The translations under genes and the position numbers were made by a program. This document shows, piece by piece, positions 34,459 through 44,072 of a stretch of 64,000 nucleotides of DNA; position 1 is the stretch's first letter, and each line of letters opens with the position of its first letter. Below the pieces are notes generated by a model. The model was not told the origin of the DNA, did no database searches, and saw nothing but the letters and a program-made list of their open reading frames with translations. The DNA comes from Pseudomonas rhizophila (lineage in GTDB: Bacteria; Pseudomonadota; Gammaproteobacteria; Pseudomonadales; Pseudomonadaceae): contig NZ_CP024081.1 in assembly GCF_003033885.1 (NCBI RefSeq), positions 5,701,178 to 5,765,177 on the forward strand. Reading direction: 5' to 3'.

Positions 34459-37332
34459 CTAGCAATCATCCCGATTAGCCCATAACAGCGCGGCCAACCC
34501 TTGTGCTTCAACCGGTCGGCTGATGAGATAGCCCTGAACCTCATCACATTGTTCAGCTTTCAGAAACTCGAGCTGCTCTGGCCGCTCGACGCCTTCGGCC
34601 ACCACTTTGAGCGACAACCCATGGGCCATTGCAATGATTGCCCGGGTAATGGCCGCGTCTTCGCTACCCTCCGTCAGCCCACGAATGAACGCCTGATCGA
34701 TTTTCACGTAATCCACAGGGATGCGTTTGAGATAACTCAGAGACGAATAGCCGGTACCAAAGTCATCGATCGCCAGCTTGACCCCGAGGTCGCGCAATTG
34801 CTGGAACGTCGCGATGATGTGCTCAACGCTGTCGAGCAACTGGCTTTCAGTCAGTTCCAGTTCCAGGTATTGCGGCGCCAGACCGGTTTCCTCCAGCACT
34901 TGCCGAACCAGGCTGACCAGCTTGCCTTGGCGCAACTGATGCACCGACAGGTTGACCGACACCCTGATCGGCGCCAGCCCCTCACGCTGCCATTGGCACG
35001 CCTGCCAACAGGCCTGGCGCAACACGAACTCGCCGATCGGCCCGATCAGCCCGGTCTCTTCGGCCAGGCTGATGAAGTCTCCCGGCGGAACTCGGCCCAT
35101 GACCGGATGATCCCAACGCACCAACGCCTCGGCAGCGTTCAGACGGCCGGTCGCCAGGCACAGTTTGGGTTGATAGAAAACCTTCAACTGCTGTTCTTCG
35201 AGGGCCTTGCGCAGCTGATTCTCCAGTTGCAGGCGCTCCAGCGTGCTGGCCTGGAGGCTGTCGGTATAGAACTGAAAATTGTTGCCGCCCAAATGCTTGG
35301 CATGTTGCATGGCCATGTTCGCCTGACTGACCAGCGTGGAAATCTCCCGCGCGTTGTCGGGCAACATACTGATGCCGATCGAGGCGCTGACCACCAGTTC
35401 GTGGCCCTCGATGGTGAGCGGCAGGCGCAGCTTGGCGGACAATCGGGTTGCCACCCGCGCCAAGCTGGAAAGGTTGCCGTAGGCATCGAACAACACGGCG
35501 AACTCATCGCCGGACAAGCGGGCGATGGTGTCCGCTTCAGGCAACGCATTGATCAGGCGGCGGGCCATCTTCTGCAACAGTTGGTCAGCAACATCATGGC
35601 CGAGGCTATCGTTAAGGAGCTTGAAACGGTCCAGGTCGATATGCAGCAATGCCAGGCTGCGTCGGCCGCCCTGACGCACCCGTTGATGGGCTTCGTGCAG
35701 GCGCTCGCGGAATAATGAGCGGTTCGCCAGCCCGGTGAGCTCGTCGTAATGGGTCAGGTAGCGCATTCGCTCTTCGGACTCGCGCCGGGCCGAAAGATCG
35801 GCGAAGAAGCCCACGATATGGCTCACATGTCCCCGCGCATCGCGCACCACGTTCAGTTGCAGCCACTGGGGATACAACTCGCCATTGGCCCGGGCCTCCA
35901 CCAGTTCACCTTGCCAGGTGCCGTGCTGCTTGAGCGCCTGGCGGATAATCGGGTAGTGCCGGCGGGCATCACGACTGCACGGCAGGTCGACGACATTGCG
36001 TCCCAGCATGTCATCGATATTAAAACCGGTGACCCGCGTGAACGCCTGATTGGCGGCCAGCAGTGCGTAATGCGGGTCAAAAATCACAATGCCTTCGCTG
36101 GCGGCCTCGAAAACCGTGGCCGCCAATTGGCGCTGTTGCTCGAGTTCCTTGCTGGTGCTGATGTCTCGCCGGGTGCCGACCATGCGCAACACTCGGCCAC
36201 TCGGGCTGCGCTCCACGGCCCGACCGCGGTCTTCGATCCAGACCCAATGGCCATCGCCGTGACGTACGCGGTATTCGATCTGGTAGTCCTCGCTGCGGCC
36301 TTTGAGGTGCTCAACGAGGGCGCGTTTGAGGGCCGGCACGTCTTGAGGGTGCAGACGCGGGGTCAGGTGACTGAGCATCGCTGTGATGTACTCAGGCTCC
36401 AGGCCGAACAGTTCCTTGAGCTGGGTGTGATGGACTTCGTCGGTTTGCAGGTTCCAATCCCACAGCCCCAACTCACTGGCCTTGAGCGCCAGGTCAAGAC
36501 GGGCTTCGCTCTTGCTCAGGGCCTGGCTGGTCGCCTCCAGCTCGAGGCTGCGCTGTACCACGCGCGCCTCCAGCCCTACCTGGGCCGACCGTAGTTTTTC
36601 CTCGGCGCTGCGACGTTGTTCGACTTCCCGGCCAAGTGCCTCGTTGAGCTGTGCGCTACGCGCTTGCGCCTGCTGCAAATGCTCGATCAGCGCCTGATTC
36701 TGGAACCTTCGCAGCATGCCACTTTGTATCAACCGGTTGACCTGCCAGGCCACCACGCTGAGCGAGACGAGTACGACCAGTCCGAGCCAGCCCCATCCGC
36801 GCTGCTGCTCATCGCCGCCCCAGAACAGATAACCGATGGCCGGCAACAGGCACGGTAAGGTAAAGGACAAAAACGCCGGAAGGCTCACAGCATAGGCAAC
36901 GCTGGCTGACAAGGTGGCCGCGCCAATCAGGCCGAATACCCAGGCCTGTTGCTGAAAGCTGTCTGCCGGTACCAGTGCAATACCTGCTCCGGCCAATGTC
37001 AGCCCGGTCATCGCCGAGCCGAGCAAAAACATTCGCAACCATATCGGGTGCGCCTGGCGGCTGGGTATCGCCGAATCGAAGGCCGCCACCTGAATGACCC
37101 GTAGCGCAACCAGCGAGAGCAACCAGACCAGCCAGACGCTGACCTGAAAATGACGCGAAGGCCCCCACAACAACGCGGCGCAAACCAGGCCGTTGACCAG
37201 CATGAACAGCGTGGGCAGCAGCGAACCCTGATACAACAGCCTTGTGCGTTCGACCGCCATTTCCGTGGCGTACTGCTTGCAGATGATCCGTGGCTCCACA
37301 CAGGGGCCCGCCAGATCGGAATTTAGGGTCAT
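34459..37332 (-). CDS. membrane PAS-GGDEF-EAL c-di-GMP protein
   Basis: About 957 residues. Six or so N-terminal hydrophobic segments (about 33-210) form a membrane sensor, followed by a coiled coil (about 215-290) and two PAS/PAC domains (about 285-525). A GGDEF domain carries SGDEF near residue 607, with no RxxD inhibitory site visible just before it. An EAL domain (about 695-945) has AEALVRWDHP, NLSVHQL and DDFGTGYSSL, so the phosphodiesterase side appears intact. The protein may degrade and possibly make c-di-GMP. Start: ATG at 37332; a GTG at 37338 is equally possible, and neither has a clear ribosome site. The place beside uvrD matches P. aeruginosa PA5442. Confidence 0.9.
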   Translation of the reverse strand: MTLNSDLAGPCVEPRIICKQYATEMAVERTRLLYQGSLLPTLFMLVNGLVCAALLWGPSRHFQVSVWLVWLLSLVALRVIQVAAFDSAIPSRQAHPIWLRMFLLGSAMTGLTLAGAGIALVPADSFQQQAWVFGLIGAATLSASVAYAVSLPAFLSFTLPCLLPAIGYLFWGGDEQQRGWGWLGLVVLVSLSVVAWQVNRLIQSGMLRRFQNQALIEHLQQAQARSAQLNEALGREVEQRRSAEEKLRSAQVGLEARVVQRSLELEATSQALSKSEARLDLALKASELGLWDWNLQTDEVHHTQLKELFGLEPEYITAMLSHLTPRLHPQDVPALKRALVEHLKGRSEDYQIEYRVRHGDGHWVWIEDRGRAVERSPSGRVLRMVGTRRDISTSKELEQQRQLAATVFEAASEGIVIFDPHYALLAANQAFTRVTGFNIDDMLGRNVVDLPCSRDARRHYPIIRQALKQHGTWQGELVEARANGELYPQWLQLNVVRDARGHVSHIVGFFADLSARRESEERMRYLTHYDELTGLANRSLFRERLHEAHQRVRQGGRRSLALLHIDLDRFKLLNDSLGHDVADQLLQKMARRLINALPEADTIARLSGDEFAVLFDAYGNLSSLARVATRLSAKLRLPLTIEGHELVVSASIGISMLPDNAREISTLVSQANMAMQHAKHLGGNNFQFYTDSLQASTLERLQLENQLRKALEEQQLKVFYQPKLCLATGRLNAAEALVRWDHPVMGRVPPGDFISLAEETGLIGPIGEFVLRQACWQACQWQREGLAPIRVSVNLSVHQLRQGKLVSLVRQVLEETGLAPQYLELELTESQLLDSVEHIIATFQQLRDLGVKLAIDDFGTGYSSLSYLKRIPVDYVKIDQAFIRGLTEGSEDAAITRAIIAMAHGLSLKVVAEGVERPEQLEFLKAEQCDEVQGYLISRPVEAQGLAALLWANRDDC

Positions 37333-37592
37333 AGGCACTGTTCTTGTTCTTATTCAGCGGAGCATGGAGAACCCGAAACATGCAGCGAGCATACACAAGG
37401 CAACGGCCATCCCACACTGCCCAAGCTCATAAAAATGCTGAAAAAGTCGCTATTTCATTGGGTCGCAAGCCCTTCAAGCGAGCCCGGCCAATGCCTGTGG
37501 CCCATGACCGACCGGTCATCACCGACCGGTCTTTTATCGGCTGGGGCAAAGCTCGGTTTGCCCGGGCTGCCGCCGCACCCTAGAATGCCCCG

Positions 37593-39776
37593 ATGCGCGA
37601 TGATCTCTCCCTTCTGCTGAACTCCCTCAACGATGCCCAACGCCAGGCCGTAGCGGCCTCCGTGGGTCGTCAGTTAGTCCTGGCCGGTGCCGGCTCCGGT
37701 AAAACCCGGGTGCTGGTGCACCGTATCGCCTGGTTGATCCAGGTCGAGAACGCCTCGCCCCATTCGATCCTGTCGGTGACGTTCACCAACAAGGCCGCTG
37801 CCGAGATGCGCCATCGCATCGAGCAACTGATGGGCATCAACCCGGCCGGCATGTGGGTCGGCACCTTCCACGGCCTGGCGCACCGCTTGTTGCGGGCGCA
37901 TTGGCAGGAAGCCGGCCTTAGCCAGACTTTCCAGATTCTCGACAGCGACGACCAGCAGCGGCTGGTCAAGCGGGTGATCCGTGAGCTGGGCCTGGATGAA
38001 CAGCGCTGGCCGGCCCGTCAGGCCCAGTGGTTCATCAACGGCCAGAAAGACGAAGGCCTGCGTCCGCAACACATCCAGGCCAGCGGCGATCTGTTCCTGG
38101 CGACCATGCGCAGCATCTATGAAGCCTACGAGGCGGCGTGTCAGCGGGCTGGCGTGATCGACTTCTCCGAGCTGCTGCTGCGCGCACTGGACCTGTGGCG
38201 CGATCACCCAGGCCTGCTGGCGCACTATCAGAAGCGCTTCCGGCATGTGCTGGTGGACGAGTTCCAGGACACCAACGCCGTGCAATACGCCTGGTTGCGC
38301 CTGCTGGCCAAGGGCGGCGACAGCCTGATGGTGGTGGGCGATGACGACCAGTCGATCTACGGCTGGCGCGGCGCCAAAATCGAGAATATTCATCAATATT
38401 CGGCGGACTTCCCCGACGCCCAAGTGATCCGCCTGGAACAGAACTACCGCTCCACCGCCGGCATTCTCAAGGCCGCCAACGCCCTGATCGCCAACAATAC
38501 CGGGCGCCTGGGCAAAGAACTGTGGACCGATGGCGGCGAAGGCGAAGCGATCAACCTCTATGCCGCCTTCAACGAACACGATGAAGCCCGCTACGTGGTG
38601 GAAACCATCGAAAGCGCGCTGAAAACCGGTCTGGCCCGCAGCGACATCGCCATCCTGTATCGCTCCAACGCCCAATCCCGGGTATTGGAAGAAGCCCTGT
38701 TGCGCGAACGTATCCCGTACCGCATCTATGGCGGCCAGCGCTTCTTCGAGCGCGCCGAAATCAAGAACGCCATGGCCTACCTGCGCCTGCTCGAAGGACG
38801 CGGTAACGACGCGGCCCTGGAGCGGGTGATCAACGTCCCGACCCGGGGCATTGGCGAGAAAACCGTCGAAGCGATTCGCGACCACGCGCGCCACAGCCAT
38901 GTGTCGATGTGGGAAGCCATGCGCCAGTTGGTAACCAACAAGGGCATGACCGGCCGCGCCGCCGGTGCGCTGAAGGCGTTCATGGACCTGATCGACGACC
39001 TGGCCACCAAGTGCACGGACATGCCGCTGCATTTGATGACTCAGACCGTTATCGAGCAGTCCGGCCTTATCGCCTACCACGAGGCGGAAAAGGGCGAGAA
39101 AGGCCAGGCCCGGGTGGAAAACCTCGAGGAACTGGTCAGCGCCGCACGCAACTTCGAGAACACCGAGGAAGACGAAGAGCTTTCGCCACTGTCGGCCTTT
39201 CTGGGCCACGCCTCTCTGGAGGCCGGCGACACCCAGGCCGACGAGCATGAAGACAGCATCCAGTTGATGACCCTGCACAGTGCCAAGGGTCTGGAATTCC
39301 CCTACGTGTTCCTGGTGGGAATGGAAGAAGGCCTGTTCCCGCACAAGATGAGCCTGGAAGAGCCGGGACGCTTGGAAGAGGAACGACGCCTGGCCTACGT
39401 TGGCATCACCCGCGCCATGCAGAACCTGGTGTTGACGTACGCCGAGACCCGACGCCTGTACGGCAGCGAAACCTACAACAAGGTGTCGCGCTTCGTCCGT
39501 GAAGTGCCCAAAGGCCTGATTCAGGAGGTGCGGCTGTCCAACAGCGTCAGCCGTCCGTTCGGCGGCGGCCAGCAGCAAAGCACCAGCAGTCTGTTTGGCG
39601 GCAGCGACATCCCGGAAACCGGCTTCAGTCTCGGCCAGACCGTGCGACACTCGGTGTTCGGCGATGGCGTGATCCTCAACTTCGAAGGCGCCGGCGCCCA
39701 GGCCCGGGTTCAGGTGAACTTCAGCGAAGGCAGCAAGTGGCTGATGCTGGGGTATGCCAAGCTGGAAGCGATCTAG
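37593..39776 (+). CDS. uvrD: DNA helicase II (UvrD)
   Basis: A 727-residue SF1 3'-5' helicase of nucleotide-excision and mismatch repair. Motifs: Walker A AGAGSGKT (31-38), Ia TFTNKAAAEMRHR, II DEFQDTNAVQYAWLRLL, III GDDDQSIYGWRGA, IV EQNYRSTAGIL, V MTLHSAKGLEFPYVFLVGMEEG and VI EERRLAYVGITRA. The C-terminal Tudor-like RNA-polymerase-contact segment is present (VFGDGVILNFEGAGAQARVQVNF). No strong ribosome site precedes the ATG; the length equals that of other Pseudomonas UvrD proteins. It is transcribed divergently from the GGDEF/EAL gene. Confidence 0.96.
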   Translation: MRDDLSLLLNSLNDAQRQAVAASVGRQLVLAGAGSGKTRVLVHRIAWLIQVENASPHSILSVTFTNKAAAEMRHRIEQLMGINPAGMWVGTFHGLAHRLLRAHWQEAGLSQTFQILDSDDQQRLVKRVIRELGLDEQRWPARQAQWFINGQKDEGLRPQHIQASGDLFLATMRSIYEAYEAACQRAGVIDFSELLLRALDLWRDHPGLLAHYQKRFRHVLVDEFQDTNAVQYAWLRLLAKGGDSLMVVGDDDQSIYGWRGAKIENIHQYSADFPDAQVIRLEQNYRSTAGILKAANALIANNTGRLGKELWTDGGEGEAINLYAAFNEHDEARYVVETIESALKTGLARSDIAILYRSNAQSRVLEEALLRERIPYRIYGGQRFFERAEIKNAMAYLRLLEGRGNDAALERVINVPTRGIGEKTVEAIRDHARHSHVSMWEAMRQLVTNKGMTGRAAGALKAFMDLIDDLATKCTDMPLHLMTQTVIEQSGLIAYHEAEKGEKGQARVENLEELVSAARNFENTEEDEELSPLSAFLGHASLEAGDTQADEHEDSIQLMTLHSAKGLEFPYVFLVGMEEGLFPHKMSLEEPGRLEEERRLAYVGITRAMQNLVLTYAETRRLYGSETYNKVSRFVREVPKGLIQEVRLSNSVSRPFGGGQQQSTSSLFGGSDIPETGFSLGQTVRHSVFGDGVILNFEGAGAQARVQVNFSEGSKWLMLGYAKLEAI

Positions 39777-39795
39777 GCGTTCTGAAAGCTTTTTA

Positions 39796-39886
39796 TGTGG
39801 GAGCGAGCCTGCTCGCGATAGCAGTGGATCAGGCAACATTGACAGTGACTGACCCACCGCGATCGCGAGCAGGCTCGCTCCCACAG
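39796..39886. repeat. REP pair (inverted)
   Basis: TGTGGGAGCGAGCCTGCTCGCG facing CGCGAGCAGGCTCGCTCCCACA, 20 bases after the uvrD stop. The rest of the 308-base gap (39887-40084) holds no recognised element. Confidence 0.88.
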
Positions 39887-40084
39887 GTCGGATTGCTCAC
39901 GCCTGCTGCCTTTCCGATAGAACTTGTCCCCCTTTCCTACAGCCAAAAGCCAACAAGCCCTCTTGCGCGGCTGAAGCTGAACCTAACCTGTCACGCAAAA
40001 GCCCGAAACACTCTGCCGCTAGCCAGCAACAGTTCACCTGTGCAACATGGCGCGCGTGCTATCCACAAATGGGAATGCCCTTAT

Positions 40085-40960
40085 ATGAAACGTTTTCTTA
40101 GCATCGCCATGGCGTTGTGCATCGGCCTGACGATGGCCATCGACGCCAATGCCGCCAAGCGCTTTGGCGGTGGTAAAAGTTCGGGCGCTGCCCCGACCCA
40201 CCAGACCAGCCAGATGGCGCCGTCCTCTGCGGCCGGCTCTACCGCGGCTACTGCGGGCGCGGCCGGTGCGGCTGGCGCCGCCACCAAAGCCAGCGGTGCT
40301 TCGCGCTGGCTCGGCCCCCTGGCCGGCATCGCCGCCGGTGGCCTGCTCGCCTCCATGTTCATGGGCGACGGCTTCCAGGGCATGCAAATCTTCGACATCC
40401 TGATCATGGCGGTCATCGCCTTCCTGGTCTTCCGCTTCATTGCCGCCCGTCGTCGCAAGCAGCAGGAGCAACTGGCTCCGGCCGGTCATGCGCCGATGCA
40501 ACGTGAGGTGTTCAACCAGCAACCGGCCAGTGGTTCGATCTTCGGCGGTTCGGCAGCACCGGTGGCTGCTCGACCGGTGATCAATGCGCCAGCCTGGTTC
40601 AACGAAGAGCGCTTCATCGAAGCGGCGCGCAACCATTTCATGTCCCTGCAGCAACACTGGGATGCGAACGAAATGGACAAGATCTCTGAGTTCGTGACCC
40701 CGCAACTGCTGGAATTCCTCAAGCGCGAGCGGGCCGAACTGGGCGATGGCTTCCAGTCGACCTACATCGACAATCTGCAAGTACAGCTGGACGGTGTCGA
40801 TGATCGCGCCGACAAGACCATCGCCACCCTGACCTTCAGCGGTGTGTCGAAGGACTCGCGCTTCGACAAAGGCGAAGCGTTCAGCGAAAGCTGGAACATG
40901 GAACGTCCCCAGGGCGATGACCAGCCTTGGCTGGTGGCCGGTATCCGCCAGAACGGTTGA
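40085..40960 (+). CDS. Tim44-like domain membrane protein
   Basis: A 291-residue protein. A signal or anchor segment (MKRFLSIAMALCIGLTMAIDANA) is followed by a low-complexity Gly/Ala/Ser stretch, two hydrophobic segments (about 75-120, with WLGPLAGIAAGGLLASMFMG) and a C-terminal Tim44-like domain (about 165-290; RFIEAARNHFMSLQQHWDANEMDKISEFVTPQL). The Tim44 domain is related to membrane-associated import factors, but the bacterial role is unclear. The start at 40085 gives the signal sequence; an upstream in-frame extension to 39737 runs through the REP pair and is not real. A terminator follows. Confidence 0.88.
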   Translation: MKRFLSIAMALCIGLTMAIDANAAKRFGGGKSSGAAPTHQTSQMAPSSAAGSTAATAGAAGAAGAATKASGASRWLGPLAGIAAGGLLASMFMGDGFQGMQIFDILIMAVIAFLVFRFIAARRRKQQEQLAPAGHAPMQREVFNQQPASGSIFGGSAAPVAARPVINAPAWFNEERFIEAARNHFMSLQQHWDANEMDKISEFVTPQLLEFLKRERAELGDGFQSTYIDNLQVQLDGVDDRADKTIATLTFSGVSKDSRFDKGEAFSESWNMERPQGDDQPWLVAGIRQNG

Positions 40961-40992
40961 ACCTCTGCGCGTTTTGCATGTTGAAATAAAAG

Positions 40993-41016
40993 AACCCCGG
41001 CTCAGGCCGGGGTTTT
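40993..41016 (+). terminator. Rho-independent terminator
   Basis: AACCCCGGC / GCCGGGGTT, a 9-bp perfect stem with a TCAG loop and a short T run, 33 bases after the Tim44-like gene. Confidence 0.93.
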
Positions 41017-41098
41017 CTATTTCGCGGTTGCATCTATAGCGAGCTACTGTATAAACCGCTCCATATAAACCGCGCCATCGAGAAAGAGGATCCCGGAC

Positions 41099-41506
41099 GT
41101 GGAAGAAATCATCGAACAATTGCGTGAAGCCAACGAACCCGTGCCGGTTCCACTGGAGTTACCTGACGAAGACTTGCTGGTGGAGATCGAAGAGCAGCTG
41201 TTCATCGATATTCCGTTCGTATTCAGAGAATTTTTGCTGACGGTCAGCGATGTTGTCTACGGCAGCCTGGAACCCGTGACCGTCACCGATCCGCAGTCCC
41301 ACACCTATCTGCCAGATGTGGCCGCCAACGCCTGGGATGCCGGTGTCGACCGTAGCCTGATCCCCATCTGCCAGGACGGCGACGACTATTACTGCGTCGA
41401 AGAAGACGGGACCGTGGTGCTGTGGCAGGCCGAAGAAGAGCTGATTGCCGAAGAAACCTGGGAATCGGTCTGGCACTGGGCCCGGGACGTCTGGCTGGAA
41501 AGCTGA
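41099..41506 (+). CDS. SMI1/KNR4 family protein
   Basis: A 135-residue acidic protein with an SMI1/KNR4-like fold: LELPDEDLLVEIEEQLFIDIPFVFREFLLTVSDVVYGSLEPVT at the start and IPICQDGDDYYCVEEDGTVVLWQ in the second half. The start is GTG, with AGAGGA about 9 bases upstream. Members of this superfamily often serve as immunity proteins to polymorphic toxins, but this one has no toxin next to it and is isolated between a Tim44-like gene and a cation antiporter, so its role is open. Confidence 0.85.
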   Translation: MEEIIEQLREANEPVPVPLELPDEDLLVEIEEQLFIDIPFVFREFLLTVSDVVYGSLEPVTVTDPQSHTYLPDVAANAWDAGVDRSLIPICQDGDDYYCVEEDGTVVLWQAEEELIAEETWESVWHWARDVWLES

Positions 41507-41528
41507 TCCGCCGCACGTCCGCCGCCGG

Positions 41529-43292
41529 TCAATGCCCGGACGATTCCTTATGATTGTCCAGGGTCTCCAGCAAGGCCACCTGCATCCGCGTATGCAGGCG
41601 GACGAACCAGCGCCAGAGCAATGCCGCCACGACCGTGGCCACCACCGCGATCAGTACCAGCAACTTGTTGGTCGGCAGAATACTGGCCGACAAGGCTGCC
41701 AAGAGCAGGAAAATCATCAGCAGCGAGAGGATCGGGATCACTTCTGCGATCACTCGACGCACGCGCTGGGTGTGACGGCCGGCCATCTCCGGCTTCACGC
41801 CCATTTCCGCCAGCAGCATCGACAACGCCTTGAGCTTGCGATACGCGGCAATCAAAAACGGCAGCGACAACAACAACGCCCCGCCCCAGATCAGTGCTTT
41901 GTGCCAACTCGGGTCGCTGATCCAGGCTTGCAGATAGGCCGACATCTGTTCGGCAAAGTAGCCACCGGCGATAAAAATCGCGATGACCAGCGCCAAGTTG
42001 ATACCCACCTGCAGCAAAATCCGCCGGATCATGGCGGCCACCAGCGCCCCCTCCCCTTGGGGTTGAATGCTGCGAAGCCACTCGCCATACATTCCCAGTA
42101 CCCTCGACAGCCGTTGTGGCATAACGGCAGCCAGCCTGACCGATAAAGGGTCGGCGGCCCGGATCAGGTACGGGGTCAGCAGAGTGGTCAGTACCGAAAC
42201 CGCGACCGCTACCGGATAAAGGAAATCGCTGGTGACCTGCAAGGTCATCCCCAGCGATGCGATGATGAAGGAAAATTCGCCGATCTGCGAAAGGCCCATC
42301 CCGACTCGCAGCGAGGTCCGCCCGTCGTTGCCGGCAATAAACGCACCGAGGCCACAAGAGAGCATCTTGCCCAACACCACTGCGGTGGTAATCACGGCAA
42401 TCGGCCAAGCGTATTGGAGCAATATGACCGGATCGAGCATCAGGCCGATGGCGACGAAGAAGATTGCGCTGAACAAGTCGCGCACCGGCTCCACCAGCCG
42501 CTCGATTTTCAGCAACTGCCGCGACTCGGCCATGATCGCGCCGATCAGAAACGCTCCCAGCACCATGCTGTATTCCAGCTTTACCACCAGCAGGCAAAAG
42601 CCGAAACACAGACCCAGCACGGTGATCAGCAACATCTCGTCGCTGTCGAACTTCGCCACGTAAGCCAGCAGCCTGGGCACCAGCAAAATGCCGATCACCA
42701 GGGCGACAATCATGAATAACGACAATTTGCCGACCGTGGAGAACACTTCGCCGGAGCTGACCGTTCCGCTGACAGCGATGCTCGACAGCAAGGCGATAAT
42801 GCCGATGCCCAGGATGTCTTCGACAATCAGGACCCCGAAGATCAACTGCGCAAAGCGCTCGTTCTTCATCTTCAGGTCATTGAGGGCCTTGACGATGATG
42901 GTGGTCGAGGAGATGGCCAGGATTGCCCCGAGGAACAACGAATCCATGGTGTTCCAGTCGAACCAGCGCCCGATTTCGTAGCCGATCCAGATCATCAACA
43001 CAATTTCGAGAAACGCCGCGATGAACGCCGTGGCGCCCACCTTGAACAACTTGCGCAGGCTGAACTCCAGGCCCAGATAAAACATGAGGAAGATGACCCC
43101 CAACTCGGCCAGGGTCTTGATCGTCTCTTCGTCGTGGATAAAACCGAAAGGCGGCGTATGCGGGCCGATGATGAAGCCTGCAACGATGTAACCCAGCACC
43201 ACGGGTTGTTTGAAACGATGAAAGAGTACCGTGACCAGCCCCGCTGCCATCATGATGATCGCCAGGTCTTGAATAAAACTGATGGCATGCAT
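41529..43292 (-). CDS. CPA2-family monovalent cation:proton antiporter (YbaL/KefB-like, no TrkA-N domain)
   Basis: A 587-residue inner-membrane antiporter with about twelve N-terminal membrane segments (LGYIVAGFIIGPHTPP, FYLGLEFSLRKLFKVG, ILAISSTTIIVKAL, LIVEDILGIGIIALL) and a further C-terminal membrane region (about 420-570). The two acidic residues in the VED segment agree with cation-exchange sites. Unlike KefB, KefC or YbaL it lacks a C-terminal Rossmann/TrkA-N domain, ending instead in extra membrane helices. GGGAG lies upstream of the ATG. The ion (K+ or Na+) cannot be read from the sequence. Confidence 0.9.
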   Translation of the reverse strand: MHAISFIQDLAIIMMAAGLVTVLFHRFKQPVVLGYIVAGFIIGPHTPPFGFIHDEETIKTLAELGVIFLMFYLGLEFSLRKLFKVGATAFIAAFLEIVLMIWIGYEIGRWFDWNTMDSLFLGAILAISSTTIIVKALNDLKMKNERFAQLIFGVLIVEDILGIGIIALLSSIAVSGTVSSGEVFSTVGKLSLFMIVALVIGILLVPRLLAYVAKFDSDEMLLITVLGLCFGFCLLVVKLEYSMVLGAFLIGAIMAESRQLLKIERLVEPVRDLFSAIFFVAIGLMLDPVILLQYAWPIAVITTAVVLGKMLSCGLGAFIAGNDGRTSLRVGMGLSQIGEFSFIIASLGMTLQVTSDFLYPVAVAVSVLTTLLTPYLIRAADPLSVRLAAVMPQRLSRVLGMYGEWLRSIQPQGEGALVAAMIRRILLQVGINLALVIAIFIAGGYFAEQMSAYLQAWISDPSWHKALIWGGALLLSLPFLIAAYRKLKALSMLLAEMGVKPEMAGRHTQRVRRVIAEVIPILSLLMIFLLLAALSASILPTNKLLVLIAVVATVVAALLWRWFVRLHTRMQVALLETLDNHKESSGH

Positions 43293-43547
43293 GGTGGGGC
43301 TCCCTGTTCAAATGACTCATCACAGAGCTGGACGAGTCCGTTTCCTTTGTAGGAAATACCCTCGCAAGGGGCTTTTGAAGGGTACCACCGCGACTTCCGA
43401 CAAAAAGACAGTGCAATATATGGAAACAGATCCACCGGAGCGTGACGGCTGCCACGGGCGCAGCGTCCCGATACTGGTAGTTTGAAAACCTTCCAGCACC
43501 CGCAGAGGTGCACTCCCGAAATTGCTGCCTTGAACCGTGAGTACGTT

Positions 43548-44033
43548 ATGGAACCCGGAAACGCCCAGCTGTCGATGACGGTGCTGATGACCCCCGATAT
43601 GGCCAACTTCTCTGGCAATGTGCATGGCGGCACCCTGCTCAAGTACCTCGACGAAGTCGCCTACGCCTGCGCCAGCCGCTACGCCGGGCGCTATGTAGTG
43701 ACGCTGTCGGTTGACCAGGTGATTTTCCGCGAGCCGATTCATGTCGGCGAGCTGGTGACGTTTCTGGCGTCGGTGAACTACACCGGTAACACGTCAATGG
43801 AAGTGGGCATCAAAGTCGTGACCGAAAACATTCGTGAACGCTCGGTGCGCCACACCAACAGCTGCTTCTTCACCATGGTTGCGGTGGACGATCAGCGCAA
43901 ACCCGCCGCCGTCCCGCCATTGCAACCGCAGAACAGCGAAGAAAAACGCCGTTACGAACAAGCCCAGCAGCGTCGGCAAATTCGCCAGGAGCTGGAGAGG
44001 CGCTATCAGGAAATCAAAGCCGACGGCCCTTAA
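43548..44033 (+). CDS. acyl-CoA thioesterase (hot-dog fold, YciA/YkhA-like)
   Basis: A 161-residue hot-dog thioesterase with the core NFSGNVHGGTLLKYLDEVAYACASRYAGRYVVTLSVDQVIFREPIHVGELV, of which GNVHGG and the YLDEVA helix are typical. The C-terminal tail is charged and helical (about 125-161). The start at 43548 gives the domain at its usual position; a longer frame from 43482 has no support. The acyl-CoA substrate range is unknown. Confidence 0.9.
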   Translation: MEPGNAQLSMTVLMTPDMANFSGNVHGGTLLKYLDEVAYACASRYAGRYVVTLSVDQVIFREPIHVGELVTFLASVNYTGNTSMEVGIKVVTENIRERSVRHTNSCFFTMVAVDDQRKPAAVPPLQPQNSEEKRRYEQAQQRRQIRQELERRYQEIKADGP

Positions 44034-44072
44034 CAGATCCGCCCGGCTCGCACCCACAGGGATTCGCGTTGA

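Noticed and set aside
40060..40069. GCTATCCACA before the Tim44-like gene as a DnaA box
   Set aside because: It lacks the leading TTA of the consensus and is isolated.
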